From Sutcliffiella rhizosphaerae (GTDB lineage Bacteria > Bacillota > Bacilli > Bacillales > Bacillaceae_I), in the NCBI RefSeq assembly GCF_917563925.1, contig NZ_CAKJTJ010000005.1, positions 62,001 through 126,000 of the forward strand: a stretch of DNA of 64,000 nucleotides. The letters are read 5' to 3'. The notes under the pieces are model-generated. The model did not search any database and was not told the DNA's origin. It saw only the letters and a list, made by a program, of their open reading frames with translations. Below, piece by piece: positions 8,437 through 16,512 of this stretch. Both the position numbers and the translations under genes were made by a program. The stretch's first letter is position 1. Each line of letters begins with the position of its first letter.

Positions 8437-10647
8437 ATGATCCAACATATGGTTAATGAAGAGACCAAAAAGTTGGAGCTGGAGGTAGAAACTCTAACCA
8501 ACAAACTTCAACAATTGGAGAAAGAAAATAGATTTCTTCAACTTACATTTGAACATGCAAATGACGCCATCATTTTGTTTAATGAAGAACTCGAGTTCTT
8601 CCAGGTAAATCAAAAAGCATGTGAGCTTTTTGAATTATCTAAGGAAGAACTTTTAAAAAGGACCCTTTATGATTTTCTTGAATTAATGTCAAAGGAAGAA
8701 GTGGAATATCAAGAGGCTCAACTAGAAGAGTTGGGTGAATTGAATAATGAACTAATTGTACGTTTAGATAATGGGAAGATAAAGTTTGTGGAATATTCAA
8801 CTGTTAGGAATCCAAATGAAATTGGGTTTGATATTTGTATCATTCGTGATATTACCCTTAAGAAACAATTGGAAAAGGAAACAAATAAGAATAAACAAAT
8901 GTACCATGATGTAATAAATCGTGCAGTGGATGGAATCGTTGTATTTGATAAAGAAGGTTGTTTTATTGATGCGAATCCAGCTTTCTGTTCCAATTTTGCG
9001 ATGCCAAAAATGGACCTTCTTCAAGCAAAATTGGATGATTTTGTGGAAGTTGATTATCAGAATAAAATGAAACAGATTTGGGATTTATTAGATAAGCATG
9101 GAAGAGTAAGAGGAGAGTTACCGGTTTATCTCCATAATGGAGAAAGGAAAAGATTTGAGGTTACTATAACTGCAAATATCTATGATGAGTATTACCTTGC
9201 AATAATGAGGGATGTAACTGAAAAAAGAGATATGGAGCTTCAATTACAAAATAGTGAAAGAAGATTTCGGGAAATGTTTCAACATGCATTGGATGCAATC
9301 GTACTTGTAGATAATAATGGAAAGATTATGCGTGCTAACCCTGCTGCAAGTAGAGCATTTGAACTACCACTAGATGAGTTGATCCAATCTAAACTAAGCC
9401 AGTTCGTTCCCAGGAACAATAAAAGGGTCTTTTCGATTGTAAAACAATTCGGAGCAAAAGGTGAAATAAGGGAAGAATTGGAATTTCATATGCCGAATGG
9501 ACAAAAGAAGCTTCTCGAATTCACTGCAAATAAGGAAATTATTGATGGATTAAATATGATCATTTTTCGTAATGTTAGCGAACGTAGAAAAATGGAAAAG
9601 GATCTAAGAGAAAGCGAACAAAAATTCAGAAAAATATTTGATAACGCAATGGATGGAATCATTCTTTGGGACGATCATTGTCATATCATTGATGCAAATC
9701 CAAATGCTTGTAAAATATTAGGCTTTTTCAAGGAAGAATTAATTAACAATTCCTTAGCAGAATTCATTAATAATGATGTGCTTAATGATTTAAGAGTCCT
9801 TTGGAAAAATTATAATGATAGTGAAGAGTTGAGTGGGGAAATTTTGCTAAATAATGAAAATGGGATTCAAACCATCGAGTACTCAGCAAAGAAAAATGTA
9901 ATTGAAGGACTCCATATGACCATTTTTAGGAATATTACTGAAAAGAGGGAAATGGAGGAGCAGTTAAAAAAATCAGATACCTTGACTGTTGTAGGCGAAT
10001 TGGCGGCTGGGATTGCGCATGAAATTAGAAATCCAATGACAGCTTTAAAAGGATTTATTCAGCTTCTTCAAAACAGTTTGAATGAAAATCAGTATGACAC
10101 ATATTTTGACGTTATCACTTCTGAATTAAAAAGAATTGAATCCATTATTACGGAATTCCTTGTGTTGGCAAAGCCTCAAGCAATTTCTTATCAAAGAAAG
10201 AATGCAAGTGTCATAATGAAAGAGACACTAGATCTACTAAGTGCACAGGCTTCATTAGAAAACGTTCAGTTTGCAAGCTATTTTGAAGAGGGAGTACCTG
10301 ATATATACTGTGAACCAAATCAATTAAAACAAGTTTTTATAAATATATTAAAAAATGCTATTGAGGTAATGCCAAAAGGAGGTACAGTCTCGATAGCCCT
10401 TCAAAGGGTTGAGGGACAAGAAATACTTATATCGATAAAAGATGAAGGAATTGGTATTCCAGAAGATAAGCTGAAGAAGCTCGGTGAACCATTCTATACA
10501 ACAAAGGAACGTGGCACGGGATTAGGGCTTATGGTAAGCTATAAAATAGTGGAAGAACATAATGGAACGATTGAAGTTATTAGTGAAGTTGGAGTTGGAA
10601 CGACATTTCATATTAAGCTTCCTATTGGTTCTCCAACCAGTCATTGA
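8437..10647 (+). CDS. kinE: Four-PAS sporulation-type sensor histidine kinase, KinE-like
   Basis: This 736-residue soluble kinase has no membrane segments. Four PAS domains repeat at about 120-residue spacing (cores near residues 37, 157, 278 and 397; compare NDAIILF, VDGIVVFD, LDAIVLVD and MDGIILWD). A HisKA domain follows with the phosphoacceptor His528 in AAGIAHEIRNPMTALKGF, then a HATPase domain with N box (ILKNAIEVMPKGG, ~635) and G boxes (DEGIGIPE, ~669; GTGLGL, ~693). B. subtilis KinE is about the same size and lies next to ogt and mtnA, as here. Such kinases feed phosphate into the Spo0F-Spo0B-Spo0A phosphorelay. The ATG at 8437 is preceded by GTGGGGGAAG. Assignment to KinE rests on length and synteny. 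Confidence 0.75.
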   Translation: MIQHMVNEETKKLELEVETLTNKLQQLEKENRFLQLTFEHANDAIILFNEELEFFQVNQKACELFELSKEELLKRTLYDFLELMSKEEVEYQEAQLEELGELNNELIVRLDNGKIKFVEYSTVRNPNEIGFDICIIRDITLKKQLEKETNKNKQMYHDVINRAVDGIVVFDKEGCFIDANPAFCSNFAMPKMDLLQAKLDDFVEVDYQNKMKQIWDLLDKHGRVRGELPVYLHNGERKRFEVTITANIYDEYYLAIMRDVTEKRDMELQLQNSERRFREMFQHALDAIVLVDNNGKIMRANPAASRAFELPLDELIQSKLSQFVPRNNKRVFSIVKQFGAKGEIREELEFHMPNGQKKLLEFTANKEIIDGLNMIIFRNVSERRKMEKDLRESEQKFRKIFDNAMDGIILWDDHCHIIDANPNACKILGFFKEELINNSLAEFINNDVLNDLRVLWKNYNDSEELSGEILLNNENGIQTIEYSAKKNVIEGLHMTIFRNITEKREMEEQLKKSDTLTVVGELAAGIAHEIRNPMTALKGFIQLLQNSLNENQYDTYFDVITSELKRIESIITEFLVLAKPQAISYQRKNASVIMKETLDLLSAQASLENVQFASYFEEGVPDIYCEPNQLKQVFINILKNAIEVMPKGGTVSIALQRVEGQEILISIKDEGIGIPEDKLKKLGEPFYTTKERGTGLGLMVSYKIVEEHNGTIEVISEVGVGTTFHIKLPIGSPTSH

Positions 10648-10708
10648 TAGTAAACTCATTTTCATTTTTTGTGAATTTCTTAATGCTCGATATTGTCGTG
10701 CTCTTTTT

Positions 10709-10769
10709 CTGGTTTTAGTATAAGTAATCTGAATTATTAGTAGTGGAAAGTCCTAAACCAGGCTTTTTT
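10709..10769 (+). terminator. Probable terminator after the kinase gene
   Basis: CTGGTTTTAG (10709-10718) pairs with CTAAACCAG (10753-10761) across a 34-base loop, followed by GC and six T residues. Confidence 0.55.
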
Positions 10770-10833
10770 CTGCATATTACCAACAAACAAACTTAAGAGA
10801 AGTGTCTAATTAAAAGAAGTGAGAGGAACACCT

Positions 10834-11316
10834 ATGTTTTATTATGATTATTTTGAATCTCCCATAGGAACGCTCTATATAGTGTGTGAAGAGAATTATC
10901 TGGTGAAAATTGAGTTTGGAGATGATTTTCTAATTAATGCGCAACAACCATTCAAATACGATTCTTCACATGCCGTTTGTAGTATGGTAATTAATCAACT
11001 GAAAGAGTATTTTAATGGAAACCGTAAGTCTTTTGACGTTCCACTTCGATTTAACGGAACGGACTTTCAAATGCAAGTTTGGGAAGCATTAAATGGCATC
11101 ACTTATGGAAAAGTAAAAAGCTATCAAGATATCGCTGTTGAAATAAACAGACCTCTTGCGGTTAGAGCAATTGGCCAGGCAAATAAAAGAAACCCTATCC
11201 CCATTATCATTCCATGTCACCGAGTTATCGGAAAAAATAAATCTCTCGTAGGCTATGCTGGAGATAAAATAGATATGAAAGAAAAATTGTTAACACTAGA
11301 AGGCTCATTAAATTAA
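10834..11316 (+). CDS. ogt: Methylated-DNA-protein-cysteine methyltransferase
   Basis: The protein has 160 residues from the ATG at 10834, chosen because GAGAGG ends 7 bases upstream; the GTG at 10819 overlaps that site. The active-site motif PCHRVIG contains the acceptor Cys128, preceded by NPIPIIIPCHR, with the helix-turn-helix segment LAVRAIGQANKRNP just upstream. The N-terminal ~70 residues are the usual Ogt RNase H-like domain. The enzyme transfers O6-alkyl groups from guanine to its own cysteine in one irreversible step. Its position between a KinE-like kinase and the mtn genes matches B. subtilis. Confidence 0.93.
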   Translation: MFYYDYFESPIGTLYIVCEENYLVKIEFGDDFLINAQQPFKYDSSHAVCSMVINQLKEYFNGNRKSFDVPLRFNGTDFQMQVWEALNGITYGKVKSYQDIAVEINRPLAVRAIGQANKRNPIPIIIPCHRVIGKNKSLVGYAGDKIDMKEKLLTLEGSLN

Positions 11317-11334
11317 AGAAAATATACACTGATA

Positions 11335-11532
11335 TTTTTTCTTTATGTAAATGCAACTCCCATGTCATCATAGTGAAAGACGTGTAGACCCCTGCGGGAG
11401 GAAGGGACATGGGAAACCCCCACAGGGCGCAGCCCGGAGGTTCCCTGACCGCCCGCGGAAAGCGAAGCGTCTGCAATGAAAATCAACAGTTTAATGCAAA
11501 CCTAAAAATAAATTGGGTTTGTCAATTGCCTG
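11335..11532. repeat. GC-rich structured intergenic repeat, copy 1
   Basis: About 200 bases with a GC-rich centre (CCTGCGGGAGGAAGGGACAT, then GACCGCCCGCGGAAAGCGAA) between AT-rich flanks. It is clearly homologous to 21229-21445. The halves are imperfect inverted repeats, so the whole element folds into one long hairpin. It contains no transposase. Elements with this CGGGAGGAAGGGAC...CCGCCCGCGGAAAGCGAAG signature are scattered through many Bacillaceae genomes. Confidence 0.8.
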
Positions 11533-11564
11533 ATACGATTGATAGCTTCAATCGTATTTTTTTT
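11533..11564 (+). terminator. Rho-independent terminator downstream of repeat copy 1
   Basis: ATACGATTGA, a TAGC loop, then TTCAATCGTAT followed by a run of T. It is probably the original ogt terminator, now separated from ogt by the repeat. Confidence 0.8.
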
Positions 11565-11664
11565 ATGCTTTGGAATAGAAAGCTAGTATCATATATTATA
11601 CTTTAATCATATTATTTACTAAGGTGAAAAAAGTTGCTCTTGCGCAAGAGTGGGAGGTCATTAT

Positions 11665-11775
11665 ATGGGGAAGACAAATAAACTTATTTTTTATGCGGAA
11701 GTTGTAAAAAAACTTCATATAATAAGCGACAAACAAAAAAATGAAATTTTGAAAAAGACAAACAAAAAAGGTTGA
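11665..11775 (+). CDS. Small basic protein or leader ORF (36 aa)
   Basis: ATG at 11665 with GGGAGG 7 bases upstream opens a 36-codon frame (MGKTNKLIFYAEVVKKLHII ... KKTNKKG) ending at 11775. The product is Lys-rich and resembles no family I know. Its stop codon overlaps the -35 of the promoter of the ArsR-type gene 67 bases downstream. The good ribosome site supports translation; whether it is a functional peptide is unknown. Confidence 0.45.
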   Translation: MGKTNKLIFYAEVVKKLHIISDKQKNEILKKTNKKG

Positions 11776-11800
11776 ATTCCTCTTCCAGTTAGATTAGTAT
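11772..11800 (+). promoter_or_regulatory. Predicted sigma-A promoter of the ArsR/DUF2087 gene
   Basis: TTGAAT (11772-11777), a 17-base spacer, and TAGTAT (11795-11800). The first operator palindrome begins on the last two bases of the -10. Confidence 0.5.
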
Positions 11801-11826
11801 CTAATTAGATGTTTATCTAATTAGAT
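11799..11826. promoter_or_regulatory. Doubled palindromic operator
   Basis: Two identical perfect 12-bp palindromes, ATCTAATTAGAT at 11799-11810 and 11815-11826, have centres 16 bases apart, with a partial half-site (AGATTAG) just upstream. They lie between the -10 and the start codon of an ArsR-family gene, the classic position for autorepression. Confidence 0.7.
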
Positions 11827-11841
11827 TTGAGGTGATTATTT

Positions 11842-12420
11842 TTGCAGTTAGACAAGTTAGTGAACTTCTATAAAGTAATGGGAGATAAAACCCGAATAAA
11901 ATTAATCGTTTTGCTAGCTTCAGGTCAATCTTTCAGTGGTCAGGACTTAGCAGATAAACTCGGAGTAAAACCTCCAACTATTTCCCATCACATATCAAAG
12001 CTAAAAGAAGTAAGTGCAGTCTATGAGAGAAGAGAAAAAAATACGGTGTATTATTATCTAAACGAGAAATCATTAAAGCAGCATAGCAATGGATTGTTTG
12101 ACATATTAAATCGAGGTGTGAAAGGGGAGGTAACGATGAAACAGCATAAAGAAAAAGAGCAAATATTACAAAATTTCCTTACGAAAGAAGGAAAACTAAA
12201 AACCATTCCCGCCCAGCGCAAGAAAAAGTTGATTGTTTTTGAGCATATTCTGAACGGTCTTGAAATGGGGATTAAATATTCAGAGAAAGAAATAAATGAG
12301 CATATTAAACAATTCCATGAGGATTATTCAACAATCAGGAGAGAGTTTATTATTAATCATTATATGTATCGAGAAGCAGGCATTTATGAAATGAATCCTC
12401 AAGAAATGTGGTTGAAATAA
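11842..12420 (+). CDS. ArsR-type winged-helix regulator with C-terminal DUF2087 domain
   Basis: The protein has 192 residues from a TTG start behind GAGGTG. Residues 1-75 are an ArsR-type winged helix (MGDKTRIKLIVLLASG, VKPPTISHHISKLKE), and no metal-binding cysteines are present. Residues 110-192 match the DUF2087 domain (RKKKLIVFEHILNGLEMG, REFIINHYMYREAGIYE). The combination is a recognised domain architecture of unknown effector. The doubled palindrome overlapping its own promoter suggests autoregulation. There is no adjacent enzyme or transporter in the same transcript, so targets elsewhere are likely. Confidence 0.85.
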   Translation: MQLDKLVNFYKVMGDKTRIKLIVLLASGQSFSGQDLADKLGVKPPTISHHISKLKEVSAVYERREKNTVYYYLNEKSLKQHSNGLFDILNRGVKGEVTMKQHKEKEQILQNFLTKEGKLKTIPAQRKKKLIVFEHILNGLEMGIKYSEKEINEHIKQFHEDYSTIRREFIINHYMYREAGIYEMNPQEMWLK

Positions 12421-12423
12421 ACA

Positions 12424-12460
12424 AAGGTTTCGTCTAAGGAATAGACGAAACCTCGTTTTT
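12424..12460. terminator. Bidirectional terminator between the ArsR gene and mtnA
   Basis: AGGTTTCGTCT and AGACGAAACCT form a perfect 11-bp stem; a T-rich run follows on the plus strand and a weaker one on the minus strand. The two flanking genes converge on it. Confidence 0.8.
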
Positions 12461-12461
12461 C

Positions 12462-13508
12462 TTACTCAAATAAGGAAGGGATAGCTTCTTTATAGTTCTC
12501 GGTAATAATTCCTTGTTCGGTAATGATTGCGGTAATAAGATCATTAGGTGTTACATCAAATGCAGGATTGAATACAGCAATATCAGCTGGTGCAATTAAG
12601 TAATCCCCTATGTGTGTCACCTCATGTGAATTCCTTTCTTCTATTTCAATTTCACTACCAGTCTCTTTTGTGAGATCAAAAGTAGATAGAGGTGCAGCAA
12701 CATAAAATGGAATCTGAAATGCTTTTGCTAATATTGCTAGACCATATGTCCCAATTTTATTAGCTGTGTCACCATTTGCAGTAATTCGATCAGCTCCTAC
12801 AATGATGGCATCAATTTTTTTTGTCTGGATAGTGTGTGCAGCCATATTATCTGTTATGAGTGTCACGTCTACGCCTGCTTTCTGAAGTTCCCAAGCAGTA
12901 AGTCTCGCGCCTTGTAATACTGGTCGAGTTTCACTTGCGAAGACTTTTAATGGGAAATCTTGCTCCTTGGCAAGGTGAAAGGGTGCTAATGCTGTCCCAT
13001 ATTTTGCAGTAGCAATAGAACCAGCATTGCATATCGTCAAGATGCTATCATTTTTTTGAAATAGAGAAAGTGCATGCTCTCCAATTTGCCTGCAAGTAGC
13101 TTCATCCTCCAACTGTATTTGAATTGCTTCATGGATAAGATCGGTTTTTGCTTCATTAACAGTTGAAGCGTTTGTTGCAGTACGTAATAAACGGTCAATT
13201 GCCCAAAATAAATTTACTGCAGTTGGTCTTGAAGTGGCTAAATAATCCCTGTCTTTTTTTAAACGTTGCAAAAAGTCACTTACATTTTCTGTTTCATACG
13301 ACCTAGCAGCAAGGGCAAGCCCGTATGCCGCAGTAATTCCGATTGCAGGTGCGCCTCTTACTTTGAGAGAGGATATCGCATCATGAACTTCCTCTATCGT
13401 AAATAAATCTAAAAAAACGGTTTCTTGAGGTAATTTTTGTTGATTTAATAGTTTAATATAATTATCCTTCCACTCTACAGAAAGTGGGAGGAGAGTACTC
13501 AATGTCAT
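12462..13508 (-). CDS. mtnA: 5-methylthioribose-1-phosphate isomerase
   Basis: This 348-residue enzyme converts methylthioribose-1-phosphate to methylthioribulose-1-phosphate, the second step of methionine salvage. It belongs to the eIF2B-related isomerase family: [18 protein letters not shown] near residue 55, [17 protein letters not shown] around the catalytic Cys, [16 protein letters not shown], and the catalytic Asp segment [18 protein letters not shown]. It lies 3 bases after mtnK on the minus strand and is expressed from the same SAM-riboswitch-controlled transcript. Its length equals the usual size. Confidence 0.96.
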   Translation of the reverse strand: MTLSTLLPLSVEWKDNYIKLLNQQKLPQETVFLDLFTIEEVHDAISSLKVRGAPAIGITAAYGLALAARSYETENVSDFLQRLKKDRDYLATSRPTAVNLFWAIDRLLRTATNASTVNEAKTDLIHEAIQIQLEDEATCRQIGEHALSLFQKNDSILTICNAGSIATAKYGTALAPFHLAKEQDFPLKVFASETRPVLQGARLTAWELQKAGVDVTLITDNMAAHTIQTKKIDAIIVGADRITANGDTANKIGTYGLAILAKAFQIPFYVAAPLSTFDLTKETGSEIEIEERNSHEVTHIGDYLIAPADIAVFNPAFDVTPNDLITAIITEQGIITENYKEAIPSLFE

Positions 13509-13511
13509 TTT

Positions 13512-14708
13512 TTAATCCTTCTCCTTTAACACTTGTTCAAGCAATTTCTCTATGTCGGTTGTTGACTGGATTTCTTCAGCTTTCAGGATAAGCTTTTTGC
13601 CTAAGGAAAGCGCTTTTTGTTTTATGAAAATCCTTTCTTCATCAGGAAAAATGGAGTCGAGATCTGCAACGTGAGAAAGACCGATCGTGCGGCGTATTAT
13701 TTCACAACCAGCAAATCCAATTGCAGATTTAAAGGTTTCAGAAAACACATGTTCAATGTATCCGGGAGTTTTCGTAAATGCTTCCACACTATGGTTGTTC
13801 CAAAGCTGGGTAAATGTTTTAACGAAACTATCCCAAGCTTGATGAAGGTGATTGGTTACCATCTTTCTATTTTCAGAAGTTCTGGTTAATGATTGAAATA
13901 GAATATTAGCAAAAAATTGTCCAATATCAAATCCAATTGGTCCAAAAAAGGCAAATTCAGGATCAATTACTTTAGTATCAATCTCATTTGCAAATATACT
14001 TCCAGTATGCAGATCCCCGTGTAATAATGCTTCGCCATTTGTTAAGAATTTCAATTTAAGTTTAGCAACTTCTCGCTTTAGTGTCTGATCAGCCCAGAGA
14101 TCTTCGATTGAGCTTAATAACTCTGGCTCAAAATCATTCGTCTCACTATCGAAGAAGGGATCAGTAAATACTAAATCCTCCGTGATTTTACAAAGTTCAG
14201 GATTAACAAATAATTGTTGCAGTTTCTTCTTTTCTTGTTGATTTAGTCCAAAGTCTGATGTGAAAAATAAAGTTTTAGCAAGATACTCACCTATATGCAA
14301 CGAAAGGAGAGGATAATCTTTGCCTTTAATAAAACCTGATCTAGCAATTTCTAAATGTGATAAATCTTCCATTATGGTTATCGCAAGTGCTTCGTTTGTA
14401 TAGTAAACCTTAGGTACAAGATTTGGAACAAGCGATGCAGCTTTCTTTAAATAGTTTCCTTCAATCGTGGCACGATGAAGTGTAAGGGGCCAGCTTTCTC
14501 CAACCACCTTTGCATATGGTAGTGCCTGTTTAATAATAATACCAGTATTATTTTCATCGACAATATGAAAAACAAGGTTAAGGTTACCGTCACCAATTTC
14601 ATGACAAGAGAGTAAAGACCCTTCCTTGAAAAAATTTAGCTCTTTTGCAAGTTTGATGGCTGTACTTTCTGTGAGTGGTTCATATGCTCCCTTAGTTGTA
14701 ACAGTCAT
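13512..14708 (-). CDS. mtnK: 5-methylthioribose kinase
   Basis: This 398-residue enzyme phosphorylates methylthioribose with ATP, the entry step of salvage. It has the aminoglycoside-kinase-like fold: the N-lobe segment ISCHEIGDGNLNLVFHIV in variant form (SLLSCHEIGDGNLNLVFH), the hinge segment ITIMEDLSH, the catalytic loop LLHGDLHTGSI and the metal-binding DPEFAFFGPIGFDIG. It is the first gene after the minus-strand SAM riboswitch at 14766-14976, followed immediately by mtnA, the same order as in B. subtilis. Confidence 0.96.
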   Translation of the reverse strand: MTVTTKGAYEPLTESTAIKLAKELNFFKEGSLLSCHEIGDGNLNLVFHIVDENNTGIIIKQALPYAKVVGESWPLTLHRATIEGNYLKKAASLVPNLVPKVYYTNEALAITIMEDLSHLEIARSGFIKGKDYPLLSLHIGEYLAKTLFFTSDFGLNQQEKKKLQQLFVNPELCKITEDLVFTDPFFDSETNDFEPELLSSIEDLWADQTLKREVAKLKLKFLTNGEALLHGDLHTGSIFANEIDTKVIDPEFAFFGPIGFDIGQFFANILFQSLTRTSENRKMVTNHLHQAWDSFVKTFTQLWNNHSVEAFTKTPGYIEHVFSETFKSAIGFAGCEIIRRTIGLSHVADLDSIFPDEERIFIKQKALSLGKKLILKAEEIQSTTDIEKLLEQVLKEKD

Positions 14709-14765
14709 AATTATTCCCCCATAAAAATTAGTCTATCATTTCGATTATCAGGGGCAATTTACATA

Positions 14766-14976
14766 ATAAAAGCCCCTTTCCATAAGAAAGAGGCTTGAAG
14801 CGTACACTTCTCCCCTCTTATCTGCCAGAAATAATTTCTGCTGGAATTAGCACCGTGCCTTGTGAACAAATAATGTTCGGCGTTATTGTATATGTAACGC
14901 CCTGTCTCACAACAGTATTACGGTCGGTTGCTGGGTTTCATCGGGCCAAATCCCTCCACCTGCTCTTGATAAGAGA
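14766..14976 (-). promoter_or_regulatory. SAM-I (S-box) riboswitch with terminator, controls mtnK-mtnA
   Basis: Read on the minus strand: CTCTTATCAAGAGCAGGTGG (P1/P2), GGCCCGATGAAACCCAGCAA, an extended P3 arm, CACGGTGCTAATTCCAGCAG and the closing strand CAGATAAGAG. The expression-platform terminator AAGCCTCTTTC...GGAAAGGGGCTTTT is at 14768-14796. High SAM should favour termination before mtnK. Confidence 0.95.
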
Positions 14977-15033
14977 TCGCAATATATTATTACGATAAGT
15001 ATGTAATTATTAGAAAATTATTACTTGTTGTAG

Positions 15034-15063
15034 ATAATAACAAGGCTAACGGAAAAAAGTCAA
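15034..15063 (-). promoter_or_regulatory. Predicted sigma-A promoter for the mtnK-mtnA transcript
   Basis: On the minus strand TTGACT (15058-15063), an 18-base spacer, and TATTAT (15034-15039) lie about 60 bases upstream of the riboswitch. Confidence 0.55.
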
Positions 15064-15158
15064 CCCTTTTTTAAAAGGACTCATTTTTATCTTGTGAATT
15101 ATGAATATTAGAGTATACAGAAGAAAAATAGTTATATATGAATATTTTGGATAAAACC

Positions 15159-15187
15159 TTGAAAAAATACTGGTCACCTGTTATTAT
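15159..15187 (+). promoter_or_regulatory. Predicted sigma-A promoter of the cold-shock gene
   Basis: TTGAAA (15159-15164), 17-base spacer, TATTAT (15182-15187). It would give a 5' untranslated leader of about 110 bases before the start codon at 15304, as is usual for csp mRNAs. Apart from this and the minus-strand promoter, I see nothing else in 14977-15303. Confidence 0.6.
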
Positions 15188-15303
15188 TAAACTATTATTT
15201 TTGTTCGTGAATATGGAAAGTCAGAAACAAGTTTTCGTCTTGAAATGTTTAAAGGAGCAAGAATAGTAATATTTACGTGGGTCAACCACAAGGAGGAACA
15301 AAC

Positions 15304-15501
15304 ATGTTACAAGGTAAAGTAAAATGGTTTAATGCAGAAAAAGGTTTTGGATTTATCGAAGTTGAAGGTCAAGACGATGTATTCGTACACTTCTCCGCAA
15401 TCCAAGGCGACGGTTTCAAATCTTTAGATGAAGGTCAAGAAGTATCTTTCGAAATCGTTGAAGGTGCTCGTGGACCACAAGCTGCTAACGTTACAAAATA
15501 A
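15304..15501 (+). CDS. Cold-shock protein, CspA/CspB family
   Basis: This 65-residue single OB-fold protein starts at the ATG at 15304 behind AAGGAGG. The RNA-binding motifs RNP1 (KGFGFIEV) and RNP2 (VFVHFSAI) are intact, with [17 protein letters not shown] at the N-terminus. The family binds single-stranded RNA and DNA and acts as an RNA chaperone. It has its own promoter, a long leader and a terminator at 15516-15550, so it is a monocistronic unit inserted between the mtnK-mtnA and mtnU units. Confidence 0.96.
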   Translation: MLQGKVKWFNAEKGFGFIEVEGQDDVFVHFSAIQGDGFKSLDEGQEVSFEIVEGARGPQAANVTK

Positions 15502-15515
15502 TGCTAGCCTAATAG

Positions 15516-15550
15516 AAAAGGATCCTTTTTAAGGGTCCTTTTTGTTTTTT
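15516..15550 (+). terminator. Terminator of the cold-shock gene
   Basis: AAAAGGATCC and GGGTCCTTTT form the stem, followed by TTGTTTTTT. Confidence 0.85.
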
Positions 15551-15579
15551 GAAAACTATGGTTAAAATCCTTTTCAAAC

Positions 15580-15622
15580 AAAAAAAGATTGTACTGGAAG
15601 TAGTATTCCAGTTCCAATCTTC
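15580..15622 (-). terminator. Terminator of mtnU
   Basis: On the minus strand AAGATTGGAACTGGAA, a short loop, TTCCAGTACAATCTT and then a U-rich run lie just after the mtnU stop. Confidence 0.75.
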
Positions 15623-15630
15623 TCATATCC

Positions 15631-16413
15631 TCAATAATATTGAGGTCGTCTATCTTCAAAAATAGGAATTTTCTTTCTCACTTCATCTACTTTCGCCAAA
15701 TCAACAGTCGCAGTAATTATTTCTTCTCCAACACCAGCTTCCGCTAGTACTTCTCCCCAAGGATTAATAATCATAGAATGCCCTGCAAAAGCGTTATTGG
15801 GGTCAGCACCAGAACGATTACAAGCAATAACAAAACATTGATTTTCAATGGCGCGGGCGATTAAAAGAGTTCTCCAATGTTCTACTCTGGCAAGCGGCCA
15901 TTCCGCAACAACAAAAATCGCTTTTGCATCTTTTGTAGTATGGGCACGAATCCATTCAGGAAATCTAATATCATAGCAGATAAAGCCTGCACAATGTTCA
16001 CCGTCTAGTTGAAACATACCATCCGTTTTTCCTGGTTGTAAATAGTGATGTTCATCCATTAAGCGGAATAAATGGAGTTTACTATATTCTCCTACGACTT
16101 CTCCATCGTTATTTACAGTTAACATTGTATTATAGATGCCTTTATTCGTCTTTTTGGCAATGGAACCTCCAACAATATGTACACCTAATTCCTTTGCAGC
16201 TGACTTAAGAAGTTTCGTGGTTACAAATCCACCAGAATCTGCAATTTTGTTAAGTCTTTCTAAATCATATCCTGTAGACCATAGCTCTGGAAGGACAATA
16301 ATATCAGGTTTTTCTTCGCCTGCCACTTTTAGTAATTTATAAACTTTATCGATATTCGCTTCTGGATTACCGAAAGCGATATCAAATTGAATACAAGCTA
16401 TTTTCCAATTCAA
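15631..16413 (-). CDS. mtnU: Nitrilase-superfamily amidohydrolase of methionine salvage (omega-amidase, MtnU)
   Basis: The protein has 260 residues from the minus-strand TTG at 16413; GGAGGG lies 7 bases upstream, so frames extending further are not used. The nitrilase triad is visible as Glu in LPELWSTGYD, Lys in YSKLHLFRLMDEHH and Cys in GFICYDIRFPEW. In B. subtilis the ykrU product sits in the same place. The known role of the family here is deamidation of alpha-ketoglutaramate, the by-product when a glutamine transaminase acts on the keto acid of the salvage route. It is divergent from mtnE, its functional partner, across a 99-base gap without an S-box. Confidence 0.85.
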   Translation of the reverse strand: MNWKIACIQFDIAFGNPEANIDKVYKLLKVAGEEKPDIIVLPELWSTGYDLERLNKIADSGGFVTTKLLKSAAKELGVHIVGGSIAKKTNKGIYNTMLTVNNDGEVVGEYSKLHLFRLMDEHHYLQPGKTDGMFQLDGEHCAGFICYDIRFPEWIRAHTTKDAKAIFVVAEWPLARVEHWRTLLIARAIENQCFVIACNRSGADPNNAFAGHSMIINPWGEVLAEAGVGEEIITATVDLAKVDEVRKKIPIFEDRRPQYY

Positions 16414-16512
16414 GGATAATCCCTCCATACAAAAAAGTACTTTACAAGTTGTACCTAACACTATATGATTTGTGACTAGGATTTCAAGAAATATTTGAAG
16501 AAGGTGGACTAA

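Noticed and set aside
11409-11606. ORF across the GC-rich repeat
   Set aside because: The codons come from a noncoding structured repeat; the second copy does not preserve the frame usefully and there is no ribosome site.
14795-14998. Plus-strand ORF over the mtnK riboswitch
   Set aside because: The sequence is a complete minus-strand SAM-I riboswitch, which explains the open frame.
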